Assembly: GCF_008365405.1 (NCBI RefSeq) | Contig: NZ_QOKV01000009.1 | Location: 1 to 64,000 of the forward strand | Origin: Azospirillum brasilense | Lineage (GTDB): Bacteria; Pseudomonadota; Alphaproteobacteria; Azospirillales; Azospirillaceae | Reading direction: 5' to 3' | Length of the DNA stretch: 64,000 nucleotides | Part shown: positions 44,526 through 54,778 of the stretch, piece after piece | How positions within the stretch are numbered: the stretch's first letter is position 1 | Layout of the letters: each line of letters opens with the position of its first letter | The notes under the pieces: generated by a model | Told to the model about the DNA's origin: nothing | Databases searched by the model: none | Seen by the model: the letters and a program-made list of their open reading frames with translations, nothing else | Translations under genes and position numbers: made by a program

Positions 44526-44539
44526 TTGACCGCCGTCAA
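44526..44539 (+). promoter_or_regulatory. FNR/Dnr box upstream of norC
   Basis: TTGACCGCCGTCAA fits TTGA-N6-TCAA exactly. Its centre is 111 bp before the norC start, which would put a class II start near 44574. The -10 at the expected spacing (AACTTT) is poor. The likely activator is the Dnr/NNR-type regulator at 59672-60382. Confidence 0.75.
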
Positions 44540-44643
44540 GGATAGTCGCACCAAATCGGTCAACTTTCTCCGTCATGGCGCACGGCCAACGCTGCTCAAG
44601 GCCCCTCCGTTCCACGAAGGCCTGACCCAGGAGAATCGAACGC

Positions 44644-45096
44644 ATGACGGAACGCTTCACGAAAGCGGCCGCCCGAAACATCTTTTACGGCGGATCGCTC
44701 TTCTTCTTCGCCGCCTTCGTCTCGCTGACGGCGGCAAGTCACATCTATGTCGTCAACACCGGCACCGACAGCAAGGGGCTGACCGACAGCGTCGCCCGCG
44801 GCAAGCATGTGTGGGAGAAGAACTCCTGCATCAATTGCCACACGCTGCTGGGCGAGGGCGCCTATTTCGCGCCGGAACTGGGCAACGTCTGGATCCGCTA
44901 CGGCGGCGACAAGGACGCGGAGGGCGCGCGCGCCGCGTTGGCCGGCTGGATGGCCGCCCAGCCCAGCGGCATCGAGGGCCGCCGCCAGATGCCGCAGTTC
45001 AACCTGACGGAGCAGGAGGTCAACGACCTCGCCGCCTTCCTGGAGTGGACCAGCCGCATCAACACCCAGAACTGGCCGCCCAAGATCTCCGGCTGA
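44644..45096 (+). CDS. norC: Nitric oxide reductase cytochrome c subunit NorC
   Basis: 150 residues. One N-terminal membrane anchor (FYGGSLFFFAAFVSLTAAS) and a periplasmic mono-haem domain with Cys62-x2-Cys65-His66 (SCINCHTLLGEGAYFAPELG); the haem Met is in GRRQMPQFNLTE. It passes electrons to NorB during 2 NO to N2O. First gene of norCBQD, 16 bp before norB. Confidence 0.97.
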   Translation: MTERFTKAAARNIFYGGSLFFFAAFVSLTAASHIYVVNTGTDSKGLTDSVARGKHVWEKNSCINCHTLLGEGAYFAPELGNVWIRYGGDKDAEGARAALAGWMAAQPSGIEGRRQMPQFNLTEQEVNDLAAFLEWTSRINTQNWPPKISG

Positions 45097-45112
45097 CGAA
45101 GGACGAAAGGCC

Positions 45113-46465
45113 ATGAAATACCAATCGCAAAAGGTCGCGCTGCCCTACTTCTACGGCGCGCTGGCCCTGTTCGGCGTTCAGCTCCTGGTCGGCCTGCTGG
45201 CTGGCACGGTCTATGTGCTGCCCAACGTCCTGTCGGAACTGCTTCCCTTCAACATACTGCGGATGATCCACACGAACGCGCTGATCGTGTGGCTGCTGAT
45301 GGGCTTCTTCGGCGCCGCCTACTACCTGATCCCGGAAGAGGCGGAGCGCGAGCTGCACAGCCCGAAGCTGGCCTACATCCAGTTCGGCCTGTTCATGTTC
45401 GGCGCGCTGGCCGCCGTCGTCGGCTACGTCTTCCGCATCCACGAGGGGCGCGAGTTCCTGGAACAGCCGACGTGGATCAAGGTCGCCATCGTCGTCGTCG
45501 CGCTGATGTTCCTCTACAACATCTCCATGACGGTGCTGAAGGGCCGGCGCACGGTCATCACCAACATCCTGGTGATGGGGCTGTGGGGCATCGCGATCTT
45601 CTTCCTGTTCTCCTTCTACAACCCGACCAACCTCGCGCTGGACAAGATGTACTGGTGGTACGTCGTCCATCTCTGGGTCGAGGGTGTGTGGGAACTGGTG
45701 ATGGCCTCCATCCTCGCCTTCCTGATGATCAAGATGACCGGTGTCGACCGCGAGATCGTCGAGAAGTGGCTCTACGCCATCGTCGGCCTCGCCCTCTTCT
45801 CCGGCCTGCTGGGCACCGGCCACCATTACTACTGGATCGGCACGCCGGGCTACTGGCAGTGGATCGGCTCGCTGTTCTCGACGCTTGAGGTCGCCCCCTT
45901 CTTCTTCATGGTCGTCTTCGCGGTGAAGATGGTGCTGAAGGGCGGGCGCGATCACCCGAACAAGGCCGCCCTGCTGTGGTCGGTCGGCTGCGCGGTGACG
46001 GCCTTCTTCGGGGCGGGCGTCTGGGGCTTCCTGCACACGCTGTCCTGGGTCAACTACTACACCCACGGCACGCAGGTGACGGCGGCGCACGGGCATCTGG
46101 CCTTCTTCGGCGCCTATGTGATGATCAACCTCGCCATCTTCAGCTACGCCATGCCGCATCTGCGCGGCGTCGCGCCCTACCACCAGACCCTCAACAAGGC
46201 CAGCTTCTGGCTGATGACCGGCGGCATGACGGTGATGACCTTCGCCCTGACCTTCGCCGGGGTCGTGCAGGTCCACCTGCAGCGCGTGATGGGCATGGAC
46301 TACATGACCGTCCAGGCGGAGATCGCCCCCTTCTACTGGGTGCGTCTGGCCGCCGGTGCGGCGGTGTTCATCGGCGCCGTCCTCTACCTCTACGCTCTGC
46401 TCGGGCCGGTGCCCGCGTCCCGGAAGACCACCGGGATCGGCGCTGCCGTGCAGCCCGCCGAGTAA
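45113..46465 (+). CDS. norB: Nitric oxide reductase catalytic subunit NorB
   Basis: 450 residues, about 12 membrane helices, haem-copper oxidase fold. His ligands lie in [21 protein letters not shown] (haem b), [20 protein letters not shown] with the Glu close to the FeB site, [18 protein letters not shown], and [20 protein letters not shown]. No N-terminal fusion, so a cytochrome c-dependent cNOR rather than qNOR. Co-transcribed with norC. Confidence 0.97.
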   Translation: MKYQSQKVALPYFYGALALFGVQLLVGLLAGTVYVLPNVLSELLPFNILRMIHTNALIVWLLMGFFGAAYYLIPEEAERELHSPKLAYIQFGLFMFGALAAVVGYVFRIHEGREFLEQPTWIKVAIVVVALMFLYNISMTVLKGRRTVITNILVMGLWGIAIFFLFSFYNPTNLALDKMYWWYVVHLWVEGVWELVMASILAFLMIKMTGVDREIVEKWLYAIVGLALFSGLLGTGHHYYWIGTPGYWQWIGSLFSTLEVAPFFFMVVFAVKMVLKGGRDHPNKAALLWSVGCAVTAFFGAGVWGFLHTLSWVNYYTHGTQVTAAHGHLAFFGAYVMINLAIFSYAMPHLRGVAPYHQTLNKASFWLMTGGMTVMTFALTFAGVVQVHLQRVMGMDYMTVQAEIAPFYWVRLAAGAAVFIGAVLYLYALLGPVPASRKTTGIGAAVQPAE

Positions 46466-46475
46466 TCAGGACCTT

Positions 46476-46515
46476 CCCCTCCTCCGCACGCCGGGGGAGG
46501 GGGCCTTCCTTTTTC
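46476..46515 (+). terminator. Hairpin with T-tract between norB and norQ
   Basis: CCCCTCCTCCG (46476-46486) pairs with CGGGGGAGGGG (46492-46502) with one T-G wobble, and a T-tract lies at 46510-46514. The gap between stem and T-tract makes it an attenuator rather than a full terminator, reducing norQD relative to norCB. Confidence 0.55.
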
Positions 46516-46541
46516 CGCCTTCCGTTTCCGAGGAGACGCCC

Positions 46542-47354
46542 ATGACCCGCAGCGCCCTGAAGGCCGTCGCGGACGACCTCGACATCCCCTACTACAAGGC
46601 CGTCGGCGACGAGTGCGAGCTGTTCGAGCACGCCTTCCGCCACCGCCTGCCGCTGCTGCTGAAGGGGCCGACGGGCTGCGGCAAGACGCGCTTCGTCTCG
46701 CACATGGCGGCCCGGCTGGGTCGTCCCCTCTACACCGTGTCCTGCCACGACGACCTAACCGCCGCCGACCTGACCGGGCGTTACCTGCTGAAAGGCGGCG
46801 ACACGGTGTGGGCGGACGGCCCGCTGACCCGCGCCGTGCGCGAAGGCGCCGTCTGCTACCTCGACGAGGTGGTGGAGGCGCGCAAGGACGTGACCGTCGT
46901 GCTCCACCCGCTGACCGACGACCGCCGCCTGCTGCCGCTCGACCGCACGGGCGAACTGCTGGAAGCGCCGGACGACTTCATGCTGGTGGTGTCCTACAAC
47001 CCCGGCTACCAGAACGTCCTGAAGACCCTGAAGCCCAGCACGCGCCAGCGCTTCCTCGCCATCGAATTCGACTTCCCGGCGCCGGAGGACGAGGCCGTCA
47101 TCGTCGCCCGCGAGAGCGGCCTGCCGGAGGCGCGCGTCGCCCCGCTGGTCCGTCTGGCCGGCGCGCTGCGCGCCCTGAAGGGCCAGGATCTCGAGGAGGG
47201 CGTCTCCACCCGCCTGCTGGTCTATTGCGCCACGCTGATCCGCTCCGGCGTGAAGCCCGAGCGGGCCATCCGCACCGCGCTGATCGAGCCGCTGACCGAC
47301 GACGCCGACGTGCGGCAGGCGCTGCTGCGCGTCGCCGACATCGCCCTGGGCTAA
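46542..47354 (+). CDS. norQ: Nitric oxide reductase activation protein NorQ (MoxR AAA+ ATPase)
   Basis: 270 residues from the ATG at 46542 behind GAGGAGA. Walker [10 protein letters not shown] (residues 42-50), [19 protein letters not shown], Walker [29 protein letters not shown] sensor 1 and [15 protein letters not shown] CbbQ/NirQ/NorQ-type chaperone that with NorD inserts iron into NorB. It lies 26 bp before norD. Confidence 0.95.
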   Translation: MTRSALKAVADDLDIPYYKAVGDECELFEHAFRHRLPLLLKGPTGCGKTRFVSHMAARLGRPLYTVSCHDDLTAADLTGRYLLKGGDTVWADGPLTRAVREGAVCYLDEVVEARKDVTVVLHPLTDDRRLLPLDRTGELLEAPDDFMLVVSYNPGYQNVLKTLKPSTRQRFLAIEFDFPAPEDEAVIVARESGLPEARVAPLVRLAGALRALKGQDLEEGVSTRLLVYCATLIRSGVKPERAIRTALIEPLTDDADVRQALLRVADIALG

Positions 47355-47380
47355 GGGCAACTGGGGTAAGGGAAACGGAC

Positions 47381-49288
47381 ATGCTGTCGCTGCTCGAGCC
47401 TGAGGAGTTCATCGGCCGCCACTGGCACCGTCTGGTCGGCGGCCGGTCGAGCCTGCCGCACCATCCCGATGCCGCGGTGACGCTGGAGGCGATCCGGCCC
47501 CGGCTGGCGGTGTTCTTCCGCGGGCTGGGCGGCGACCGGGGCGTGCGGCTGGCCGCCGCGGGAAGGGCGTCCTCCAGCCACCGGCTGTCGGTTCTGGAGC
47601 GCATCGGCCTCGGCACCGAACGGCTGGAGCGGCCGGCGCTGGACGGCGACGTGCTGCAGTTGCCCGCCATGCTCGACGTGTTCCCCGACGCGGCGCTGAA
47701 CGAGCGGCTCTACGAATGGCTGGCCGCGTACTTTGCGCACGCCGAGGCCGATGGCGAGGCCCCCGCTGACCCGCTGCGGGCCGATCTGCGGGCGCTGCGG
47801 CAGGCCCACGCGACCACCGCGCGGGTTCTCGCGCGCTGGCCGGGTTTGACCCGCCTGCACGGTGAGCTGTGCACGGCGCTGATCGCCGTGCGGCCCAAGC
47901 GCTCCCTGCCGAAGGACGAGGCGATGGTGGAGGCGGCGGTGCTGGCTCTGCTGGGCGTTGGCGACGGCGGCGCGGCGCTGGACGGGACGGTTCCGCTGGA
48001 CCGCTTCACCGCCCCGGCCGGCTACAAGCCCTTCCTGCCGGTGCCGCTGTGGGGCGAGGTTTCGGGTCCCGCTCCGTCCGGCGCGGCAGCGATTCCCGAT
48101 GCCACGGCCGAGGACGGGGCGGCCCCCTCCTCTGAAAGCGATGGCCAGCGCCGCAAGGCGACGCGGCGCGACAGCGATCAGGTGCAGCGCGAGGACCCGC
48201 TGATCCTGAACCGCTTCGAGAAGATTTTCGGTCTGGCGGAGATGATGAACATCCCCCGCCCGGTCGATGACGACGACGAGGACGCCGCCCGCCAGGCCGC
48301 CGACGACATGGAGGAGATCGCGCTCGCCCAGCACCAGCGCAAGCCCTCGACCCGGTTGAAACTCGATCTCGATCTGGCGCCCGCCGCCGTGGACGCGGCG
48401 GCGCTGACGGCGGTGCTGACCTATCCGGAATGGGACCATCGCCGCCGCGCCTATCATCCCGCCCATTGCCGCGTCGTCGCCGAACCGGCGCCGGAGGACG
48501 GCGAGGACTGGGTGCCCGACGAGGCCGCCCAGCGCCGCATCCGGCAGGTGCGCCGCCAGTTCGAGGCGCTGCGCCCGAAGCGCATGGTCTTCACCGGCCA
48601 GCCGGACGGCGACGACCTCGACCTCACCGCGCTGGTGCGCCGTTGCGCCGACCAGCGCGCGGGCGGGGCAGGCAGCGACCGCGTCTATCAGGCGGCGCGC
48701 AACGCGGCGCGCGATCTGGCGGTGGCGGTTCTGGTCGACACTTCGCTGTCCACCGACGGCTGGGTGGACGGGCACCGCGTGCTGGATGTCGAGAAGGAGG
48801 CCCTGCTGGCCCTGTCCAACGGGCTGAACGCCTGCGGCGACCCGCACGCGATCTTCGCCTTCACCTCGAAAAAGCGCGACTGGGTGCGGGTGCAGACGGT
48901 CAAGGAGTTCGACGAGCCGCTGAACGCCCGTGTGCAGCGCCGCGTCCAGGCGCTGAAGCCCGGCCATTACACCCGCATGGGGGCGGCTCTGCGCCACACC
49001 GCCGCGCGTCTGGCGGAGCGGCCCAACCGCCACCGCCTGCTGATCCTCTTGTCGGACGGCAAGCCCAACGACGTGGACCATTACGAAGGGCGCTACGGCA
49101 TCGAGGACACCCGCGTGGCCATCCAGGAGGCCCGCCGCCAGGGCATCGCCCTGTTCGGCATCACCGTGGACGCCGAGGCGCGCGACTATTTCCCCTACCT
49201 GTTCGGTCGGGGCGGCTACGCGATCTTCCCGCAGGTCACGCACCTGACCAAGGCCCTGCCGGCGCTGTACCGGCAGGTGGTGGGGTAG
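47381..49288 (+). CDS. norD: Nitric oxide reductase activation protein NorD (VWA domain)
   Basis: 635 residues from the ATG at 47381; the open frame upstream is antisense to norQ information and not conserved. The C-terminal 220 residues are a von Willebrand A domain with the MIDAS DTSLS (VAVLVDTSLSTDGWVDG), TRMGAALRHTAARLAERP and LLILLSDGKPND. The N-terminal helical part carries an acidic insert (RPVDDDDEDAARQAADD). Partner of NorQ in assembling the FeB site. It ends 4 bp from the convergent ferritin-like gene. Confidence 0.95.
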   Translation: MLSLLEPEEFIGRHWHRLVGGRSSLPHHPDAAVTLEAIRPRLAVFFRGLGGDRGVRLAAAGRASSSHRLSVLERIGLGTERLERPALDGDVLQLPAMLDVFPDAALNERLYEWLAAYFAHAEADGEAPADPLRADLRALRQAHATTARVLARWPGLTRLHGELCTALIAVRPKRSLPKDEAMVEAAVLALLGVGDGGAALDGTVPLDRFTAPAGYKPFLPVPLWGEVSGPAPSGAAAIPDATAEDGAAPSSESDGQRRKATRRDSDQVQREDPLILNRFEKIFGLAEMMNIPRPVDDDDEDAARQAADDMEEIALAQHQRKPSTRLKLDLDLAPAAVDAAALTAVLTYPEWDHRRRAYHPAHCRVVAEPAPEDGEDWVPDEAAQRRIRQVRRQFEALRPKRMVFTGQPDGDDLDLTALVRRCADQRAGGAGSDRVYQAARNAARDLAVAVLVDTSLSTDGWVDGHRVLDVEKEALLALSNGLNACGDPHAIFAFTSKKRDWVRVQTVKEFDEPLNARVQRRVQALKPGHYTRMGAALRHTAARLAERPNRHRLLILLSDGKPNDVDHYEGRYGIEDTRVAIQEARRQGIALFGITVDAEARDYFPYLFGRGGYAIFPQVTHLTKALPALYRQVVG

Positions 49289-49292
49289 AGCC

Positions 49293-50195
49293 TTACCCCT
49301 TCGCGTCGATCCGCTCCGCCAATTGCGCGAGGTGTCCCACCACCGCCTCCTGAAGGCGCAGGGATTCGGTCAGGACCAGCTCGTCGGTCGCCTGGGCCGC
49401 CACGTCGCCGAAGGCTTCGGCGAGCCGCTCGGAGGCGGCGACCGCCGCGCGCAGGCAGGCGGGCGCGGTGTCGGGAACGGCGGCCTGCGCCGCCGCCGCG
49501 TCGGAGCCGGACGGGATCAGCGACCGCTCCTCTTCGGCGATGCGGCTCAGCAGCGCGGCACCGTCACCGTTGCCCAGGGCGAGCAGGCGCACCGCCAGCG
49601 CGCCGTGCTCGGCGGCGGTGGCGGACAGCAGGGCGACGGCCAGCCGTTCCAGCTCCGCCGGTGTGTCCGCGCGGGCAGGCTTGCGGTCCGCCCAACCCCG
49701 TTCGCGGCGGAAGGCCTTGCGGCGCTCGCGGCGGAGCAGGGCGGCGTGGCGAAGTTCCTCGCGAGCCAGCGACTCGGCGTGGGTGCGGACCGGCTCGTCC
49801 GGCGTGTTGGCAACAATGTAGCTGTAGAAGGCGAAGGCGCGCTGCTCGTTGACCACCGCCAGCGACAGCGCCTGATAAGGCGTCAGCCGCGTGCGCTCGG
49901 TCAGCTCCTCCCAGGAGGCGGCAAGCTCCGGCGGCAGGCGCCAGAGGAATGCCGGCGCGTCGGGGGCGGGGCGGCCGAGGCTGTGCGCCCAGCCACCCAC
50001 CGCCTGCACATGGTCCTGCTCCTCCGCGATCAGGGCGCGGAAGGTGGCGGCGGTGTCGGTCTCGCCGCGCCGGTCCATCAGGGCCGCCAACTGCGTGTAG
50101 CGGCGCACCGCCTCCTGTTCCAGCGCCAGGGCGATGCCCAGAAGATCGTCCAGCGAGCGGACCCCGCCCTGAGGCTCGTGGCGCAGCAGCGGCAT
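49293..50195 (-). CDS. Ferritin-like diiron protein between nor and nos
   Basis: 300 residues. Residues 15-155 form a four-helix ferritin-like bundle with two E...ExxH sets: a Glu in LALEQEAVRRY (26/28) with Glu59/His62 (AEEQDHV), and Glu117 (VNEQRAF) with Glu147/His150 (REELRHA), as in rubrerythrin-type diiron sites. No rubredoxin cysteines are present. The C-terminal half is a second alanine-rich helical region with ATAAEHGALA and AEEERSLIP. It is divergent from nosR and shares the TTGA box at 50308-50321, with a TATCCT -10 at the right distance for this gene. A role in NO, peroxide or iron handling during denitrification is inferred; function unknown. Confidence 0.78.
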   Translation of the reverse strand: MPLLRHEPQGGVRSLDDLLGIALALEQEAVRRYTQLAALMDRRGETDTAATFRALIAEEQDHVQAVGGWAHSLGRPAPDAPAFLWRLPPELAASWEELTERTRLTPYQALSLAVVNEQRAFAFYSYIVANTPDEPVRTHAESLAREELRHAALLRRERRKAFRRERGWADRKPARADTPAELERLAVALLSATAAEHGALAVRLLALGNGDGAALLSRIAEEERSLIPSGSDAAAAQAAVPDTAPACLRAAVAASERLAEAFGDVAAQATDELVLTESLRLQEAVVGHLAQLAERIDAKG

Positions 50196-50307
50196 GGCTT
50201 CACCTCAATTTCAAAATACAGTTTGCCTAAAATACAATCCTGCGTCCCGCACGGTCATAAGGAGCGGAATGCCGGGAGGAGGATAGTCCGGACTCATTTT
50301 ATCCGAA

Positions 50308-50321
50308 TTGACGCCGGTCAA
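50308..50321. promoter_or_regulatory. FNR/Dnr box between the ferritin-like gene and nosR
   Basis: TTGACGCCGGTCAA. On the minus strand a -10 TATCCT (50285-50280) lies 22 bases beyond the box, exactly class II FNR spacing, start near 50273. On the plus strand the same spacing gives TCTCAT (50344-50349), start near 50356. One box could therefore activate both directions. Confidence 0.75.
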
Positions 50322-50376
50322 GAACATGGTTCCGAACGTGTGGTCTCATAGCCGCGTCAAAGGGGCCTGCGGCCTC

Positions 50377-50390
50377 TTGATCAAGATCAA
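50377..50390 (+). promoter_or_regulatory. Second, consensus FNR/Dnr box close to the nosR start
   Basis: TTGATCAAGATCAA is a perfect TTGAT-N4-ATCAA site centred only 25 bp before the nosR ATG. If it acted in class II mode the start would fall inside the gene, so it more likely represses, blocks, or serves a different family member (FNR versus Dnr) at the promoter governed by the upstream box. Confidence 0.7.
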
Positions 50391-50408
50391 GACATCAGGG
50401 CAAGGGAA

Positions 50409-52691
50409 ATGGTTGCAGATTTCTTGCGGAGGACACGCGCACTGGCGGCTGGGCTGCTGATTCTGCTGGCCGGGTTCGGCACGGCGGACGCGGCCGAAGC
50501 GCTGCTGGCGCGGTATCTCGGCACGGTGCAGCCGGGCGATCTCGCAGCCGGGGCGGACCGTTTCGGCGCCCCCCTGCCGAACGCGCCGCTGGTTCCCGTC
50601 TACAAGGGCGACGCGCTGGTCGGCCACGCCTTCCTGACCTCCGACTTCGTGAACACGACCGGCTATTCGGGCCGTCCGATCCATGTGATGGTCGGGCTGG
50701 CGCCGGACGGCACAGTGACCGGAGCGAAGCTGGTCGACCATCACGAGCCCATCGTCCTGATCGGCATCCCGCCCGCCAAGGTCAACGCCTTCATCGACGG
50801 CTACGTCGGCAAGAACGTGCTGACCCTGGCCTCGCAGAGCGCGTCCAGTCCCCCGGTGGACATCGTGTCCGGCGCCACCGTGACGGTGATGGTGATCGGC
50901 GATTCGATCATCCGTTCCGGCAAGAAGGTCCTGCAGGCGCTGGGCGCGCCGGGAGCGGCCGAGGCCGCGCCGACCGTGACCCGCAGCCTCGACCTGTCCA
51001 AGACGGGAATCGAAGACTGGGCCACGCTGGTCGGCGACGGCTCCGTGCGCCGCCTGACGTTGACGGTGGGCGAGGTCAACGCCGCCTTCGAGCGCACCGG
51101 CAAGGCCGAAGCCGCCGCCCGTCCCGAAGCCGGCGATCCGAACGACACGTTTATCGACCTCTATGCGGCGCTCGCCACCATTCCCACCGTCGGCCGCTCC
51201 CTGCTGGGCGACGCGGAGTACGAGGCGCTGGTGCAGCGGCTGAAGCCGGGCCAGCACGCCATCGTCGTGGCCGGGCAGGGGCGCTATTCCTTCAAGGGCT
51301 CGGGCTATGTGCGCGGCGGCATCTTCGACCGTTTCGAGCTGGTCCAGCATGAGGGCGCCATCCGCTTCCGCGACCGCCTGCACAAGCGCCTGGGTTCCCT
51401 GGGTGCGGCGGGCGCGCCGGACTTCCCCGAGATCGGCCTGTTCGTCATCCCCGAAGGGTCCGGATTCAATCCCGCCGATCCCTGGCGCCTGCAGCTGCTG
51501 GTGCAGCGTGCGACCGCGGCGCTCGACAAGGCGTTCGTCACCTTCGACCTCGGCTACCAGCCGCCGGAGAAGTTCCTGAAGGCCGAGCCGGTGGCCGCTC
51601 CCGCAGCCGCAGCGCCGCCCTCCGGGGCGCCGTCTTCCGGAGTGCCGATGCCCGCCGCCCTGGCGGACCCGGACGCGGCCGACGAGATCCCGCTGTGGCG
51701 GCGCATCTGGGAGAACCGGCTGTTCGACGTCGCCGTGCTGGCGAGCGCGATCCTGCTGCTGACCGGTATCTTCTTCTTCCAGGACCAGCTCGTGAAGCGC
51801 CCGGCCCTCTACGAGCGGGTGCGCACCGGGTTCCTCGTCTTCACGCTGGTCTGGCTCGGCTGGTACGCGACGGCGCAGCTGTCGGTGGTCAACGTGCTGA
51901 CCTTCGCCAACGCGCTGCGCACCGACTTCCGCTGGGACTATTTCCTGATGGACCCGCTGGTGTTCATCCTGTGGTTCTCGGTCGCCGCGTCGCTGCTGTT
52001 CTGGGGCCGGGGCGCCTTCTGCGGCTGGCTGTGCCCGTTCGGCGCGTTGCAGGAGCTGGCCTCCAAGGCCGCGAAGAAGCTGGGCGTGCGCCAGATCGCG
52101 GTGCCCTTCGGGCTGCACCAGAGGCTGTGGCCGATCAAGTACATGATCTTCCTGCTTCTGTTCGGCCTGTCGCTGACCTCGCTGGCGACGGCGGAGAAGG
52201 CGGCGGAGATCGAGCCGTTCAAGACTGCGATCATCCTGCATTTCGTCCGCGACTGGTGGTTCGTCCTGTTCGCCGTGGCCCTGATCGCCGCCGGCCTGTT
52301 CATCGAGCGCTTCTTCTGCCGCTACCTGTGCCCGCTGGGCGCGGCACTGGCCATCCCCGGCCGGATGCGGATGTTCGACTGGCTGCGCCGCTACAAGGAA
52401 TGCGGCAACCCGTGCCGGCGCTGCGCCAACGAGTGCCCGGTCCAGGCGATCCACCCCGACGGCTCGATCAACCCCAACGAATGCATCCAGTGCCTCCACT
52501 GCCAGGTGCTCTACCACCACGACCGCAAATGCCCGGTCATGATCCAGAAGCGCCTGAAGCGGGAGCGCCGCGACGCTTCCCAATCCACCGGCCAATCCAC
52601 CGGCACGGTTGCCGAGGCCAAGCCCCGCGCCGCCGTGCTGACCACCGATCCCGCCACCGGGCACCTGTCCGCCCGGCCGGAAGGACTTTGA
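50409..52691 (+). CDS. nosR: NosR, membrane flavo-iron-sulfur protein for N2O reduction
   Basis: 760 residues. A signal peptide (to about TADA) is followed by a periplasmic FMN-binding domain with the flavinylation motif SGATVT (Thr159). About six membrane helices carry [13 protein letters not shown] and [12 protein letters not shown]-terminal polyferredoxin has [15 protein letters not shown] and [19 protein letters not shown], giving two 4Fe-4S clusters. It is needed for nosZ expression and electron supply to NosZ. The covalent FMN would be attached by NosX from the same operon. Start chosen for the signal peptide. Confidence 0.96.
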   Translation: MVADFLRRTRALAAGLLILLAGFGTADAAEALLARYLGTVQPGDLAAGADRFGAPLPNAPLVPVYKGDALVGHAFLTSDFVNTTGYSGRPIHVMVGLAPDGTVTGAKLVDHHEPIVLIGIPPAKVNAFIDGYVGKNVLTLASQSASSPPVDIVSGATVTVMVIGDSIIRSGKKVLQALGAPGAAEAAPTVTRSLDLSKTGIEDWATLVGDGSVRRLTLTVGEVNAAFERTGKAEAAARPEAGDPNDTFIDLYAALATIPTVGRSLLGDAEYEALVQRLKPGQHAIVVAGQGRYSFKGSGYVRGGIFDRFELVQHEGAIRFRDRLHKRLGSLGAAGAPDFPEIGLFVIPEGSGFNPADPWRLQLLVQRATAALDKAFVTFDLGYQPPEKFLKAEPVAAPAAAAPPSGAPSSGVPMPAALADPDAADEIPLWRRIWENRLFDVAVLASAILLLTGIFFFQDQLVKRPALYERVRTGFLVFTLVWLGWYATAQLSVVNVLTFANALRTDFRWDYFLMDPLVFILWFSVAASLLFWGRGAFCGWLCPFGALQELASKAAKKLGVRQIAVPFGLHQRLWPIKYMIFLLLFGLSLTSLATAEKAAEIEPFKTAIILHFVRDWWFVLFAVALIAAGLFIERFFCRYLCPLGAALAIPGRMRMFDWLRRYKECGNPCRRCANECPVQAIHPDGSINPNECIQCLHCQVLYHHDRKCPVMIQKRLKRERRDASQSTGQSTGTVAEAKPRAAVLTTDPATGHLSARPEGL

Positions 52692-52743
52692 CCCACCAGG
52701 TCGAAACAAGAGCCCCGCAAGGGGACATCGAAGGAGTTCACCC

Positions 52744-54687
52744 ATGTCGGAAACTAAGGCGTCGAACATCAAGGTTGAGCGGACGGGCGTGAACCGCCGC
52801 GATCTTCTCGGGGGCACCGCCAAGGCGGCGGCGCTGGCCGGAATCGCCGGCGCGGTGGCCGGCGGCACGGCGGGCGGCGCGCTGTTCGGCGCCGGCCCGG
52901 CCGCGGCCGCGGGTGCGAGCAACCAGAAGTACGAGGTCAAGCCGGGCGATCTCGACGAATACTACGTCTTCCATTCCGGCGGCCAGTCGGGCGAGCTGCG
53001 CATCCTCGGCCTGCCCAGCATGCGCGAGCTGCACCGCATCCCGGTCTTCAACCGTTGCAGCGCGTCGGGCTGGGGCCAGACCAACGAGAGCCGGAAGATC
53101 CTGACCGAGGGTCTGACCGAGGAGAACCGGAAGTATCTGGCCAACCACGGCGGCACCTGGCTGAACGGCGACCTGCACCACCCGCACATGTCCTTCACCG
53201 ATGGCACCTACGACGGGCGCTACATCTTCGTGAACGACAAGGCGAACACCCGCGTCGCCCGCATCCGCTGCGACATCATGAAGGTCGATAAGATCATCGA
53301 CATTCCGAACGTCTCGGCGATCCACGGCCTGCGCCTGCAGAAGTACCCGCGCACCGGCTACGTCTTCGCGAACGCCGAGCAGCTCGTGCCGATGCCGAAC
53401 GACGGCAAGAACCTCGACCCGAAGAACTACCGGACGCACTTCTCCGCCATCGACGGCGACAGCATGAAGGTGTCGTGGCAGGTCCGGGTGGACGGCAACC
53501 TCGACAACACCGAGGCGGACTACCAAGGCAAATACGCCTTCTCGACCTGCTACAACTCCGAAAGCGGCGTGACCACCGCGGAGATGACGGCGAACGAGCA
53601 GGACTGGATCGTCATCTTCAACATCAAGCGCATCGAAGAGGCGGTGAAGGCCGGCAAGGTCGAGGTGATGCACGGCGTCCCGGTGGTCGATGGCCGCCAC
53701 GGTTCGCCCTTCACCCGCTACGTGCCGATCCCCAACAGCCCGCACGGCATCAACGCGGCGCCGGACGGCATCCACGTCACCATCAACGGCAAGCTGTCGC
53801 CGACGGTGTCGGTGATGGACGTCCGCCTGCTCGACGACCTGTTCGACGACAAGATCAAGCCGCGGGACGTCATCGTGGCAGAGCCGCAGCTCGGACTCGG
53901 GCCTCTGCACACCGCCTATGACGGGCGCGGCAACGGCTACACCACGCTGTTCCTCGACAGCCAGATCGTGAAGTGGAACATCGACAAGGCCAAGCGCGCC
54001 TACAAGGGCGAGAAGGTCGATCCGATCGTCCAGAAGCTGGACGTGCACTACCAGCCGGGCCACACCCACTCCTCCATGGGCCAGACCAAGGAGGCCGATG
54101 GCAAGTGGCTGGTCGTGCTGAACAAGTTCTCCAAGGACCGCTTCCTCAACGTCGGCCCGTCCAAGCCGGAGAACGACCAGCTCATCGACATCTCGGGCGA
54201 CGAGATGAAGCTGGTGCACGACGGCCCGACCTACGCCGAGCCGCACGACACGCTGATCGTCCACCGCTCCAAGCTGAACCCGAAGAGCGTCTTCACCCGC
54301 GACGACCCGATGTGGGAGGAGGCCCGGCAGCAGGCCAAGAAGGACGGCGTGGTCCTGGAGGACGATGCCAAGGTCATCCGCGAGGGCAACAAGGTCCGCG
54401 TCTACATGTGGCAGCGCGCTCCGGCCTACGGGCTTGAGGAGTTCACGGTCAAGCAGGGCGACGAGGTGACGATCTACCTCACCAACATGGACGATGTGGA
54501 CGATCTGGCCCACGGCTTCACCCTGTCGAACCATGGCATCGCGATGGAGATCGGGCCGCAGCAGACCAGTTCGGTCACCTTCATCGCCGAGCGTCCGGGC
54601 GTGCACTGGTACTATTGCCAGTGGTTCTGCCATGCCCTGCACATGGAGATGGGCGGCCGCATGATCGTCGAGCCGCGCGCGACCTGA
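52744..54687 (+). CDS. nosZ: Nitrous oxide reductase NosZ (clade I, Tat-exported)
   Basis: 647 residues. A twin-arginine signal ([20 protein letters not shown]) marks clade I. The seven-bladed propeller holds the CuZ histidines ([46 protein letters not shown]). The C-terminal cupredoxin has the CuA site [16 protein letters not shown]. It reduces N2O to N2 in the periplasm. Preceded by nosR (52 bp) and followed by a hairpin before nosD. Confidence 0.98.
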   Translation: MSETKASNIKVERTGVNRRDLLGGTAKAAALAGIAGAVAGGTAGGALFGAGPAAAAGASNQKYEVKPGDLDEYYVFHSGGQSGELRILGLPSMRELHRIPVFNRCSASGWGQTNESRKILTEGLTEENRKYLANHGGTWLNGDLHHPHMSFTDGTYDGRYIFVNDKANTRVARIRCDIMKVDKIIDIPNVSAIHGLRLQKYPRTGYVFANAEQLVPMPNDGKNLDPKNYRTHFSAIDGDSMKVSWQVRVDGNLDNTEADYQGKYAFSTCYNSESGVTTAEMTANEQDWIVIFNIKRIEEAVKAGKVEVMHGVPVVDGRHGSPFTRYVPIPNSPHGINAAPDGIHVTINGKLSPTVSVMDVRLLDDLFDDKIKPRDVIVAEPQLGLGPLHTAYDGRGNGYTTLFLDSQIVKWNIDKAKRAYKGEKVDPIVQKLDVHYQPGHTHSSMGQTKEADGKWLVVLNKFSKDRFLNVGPSKPENDQLIDISGDEMKLVHDGPTYAEPHDTLIVHRSKLNPKSVFTRDDPMWEEARQQAKKDGVVLEDDAKVIREGNKVRVYMWQRAPAYGLEEFTVKQGDEVTIYLTNMDDVDDLAHGFTLSNHGIAMEIGPQQTSSVTFIAERPGVHWYYCQWFCHALHMEMGGRMIVEPRAT

Positions 54688-54712
54688 GGCACCGTTTGCC
54701 CCCTCCCTGACT

Positions 54713-54733
54713 CTCCCCCGCTGAGCGGGGGAG
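54713..54733. terminator. Hairpin between nosZ and nosD
   Basis: CTCCCCCGC (54713-54721) and GCGGGGGAG (54725-54733) with a 3-nt loop and no T-run. It probably stabilises the nosZ message or partly attenuates the maturation genes. Confidence 0.5.
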
Positions 54734-54778
54734 GGCCGGGGTGGGGGCAACACGCCGCAAAACCATCAAGGCAAGCCA

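Noticed and set aside
50377..50390. Use of the second TTGA box as the main nosR activation site
   Set aside because: Class II spacing would start transcription inside the coding sequence and no -10 is found there; kept only as a possible repressing site.
50346..52940. An 864-codon minus-strand frame opposite nosR
   Set aside because: No domain, composition typical of antisense frames, and nosR on the plus strand has all family motifs.
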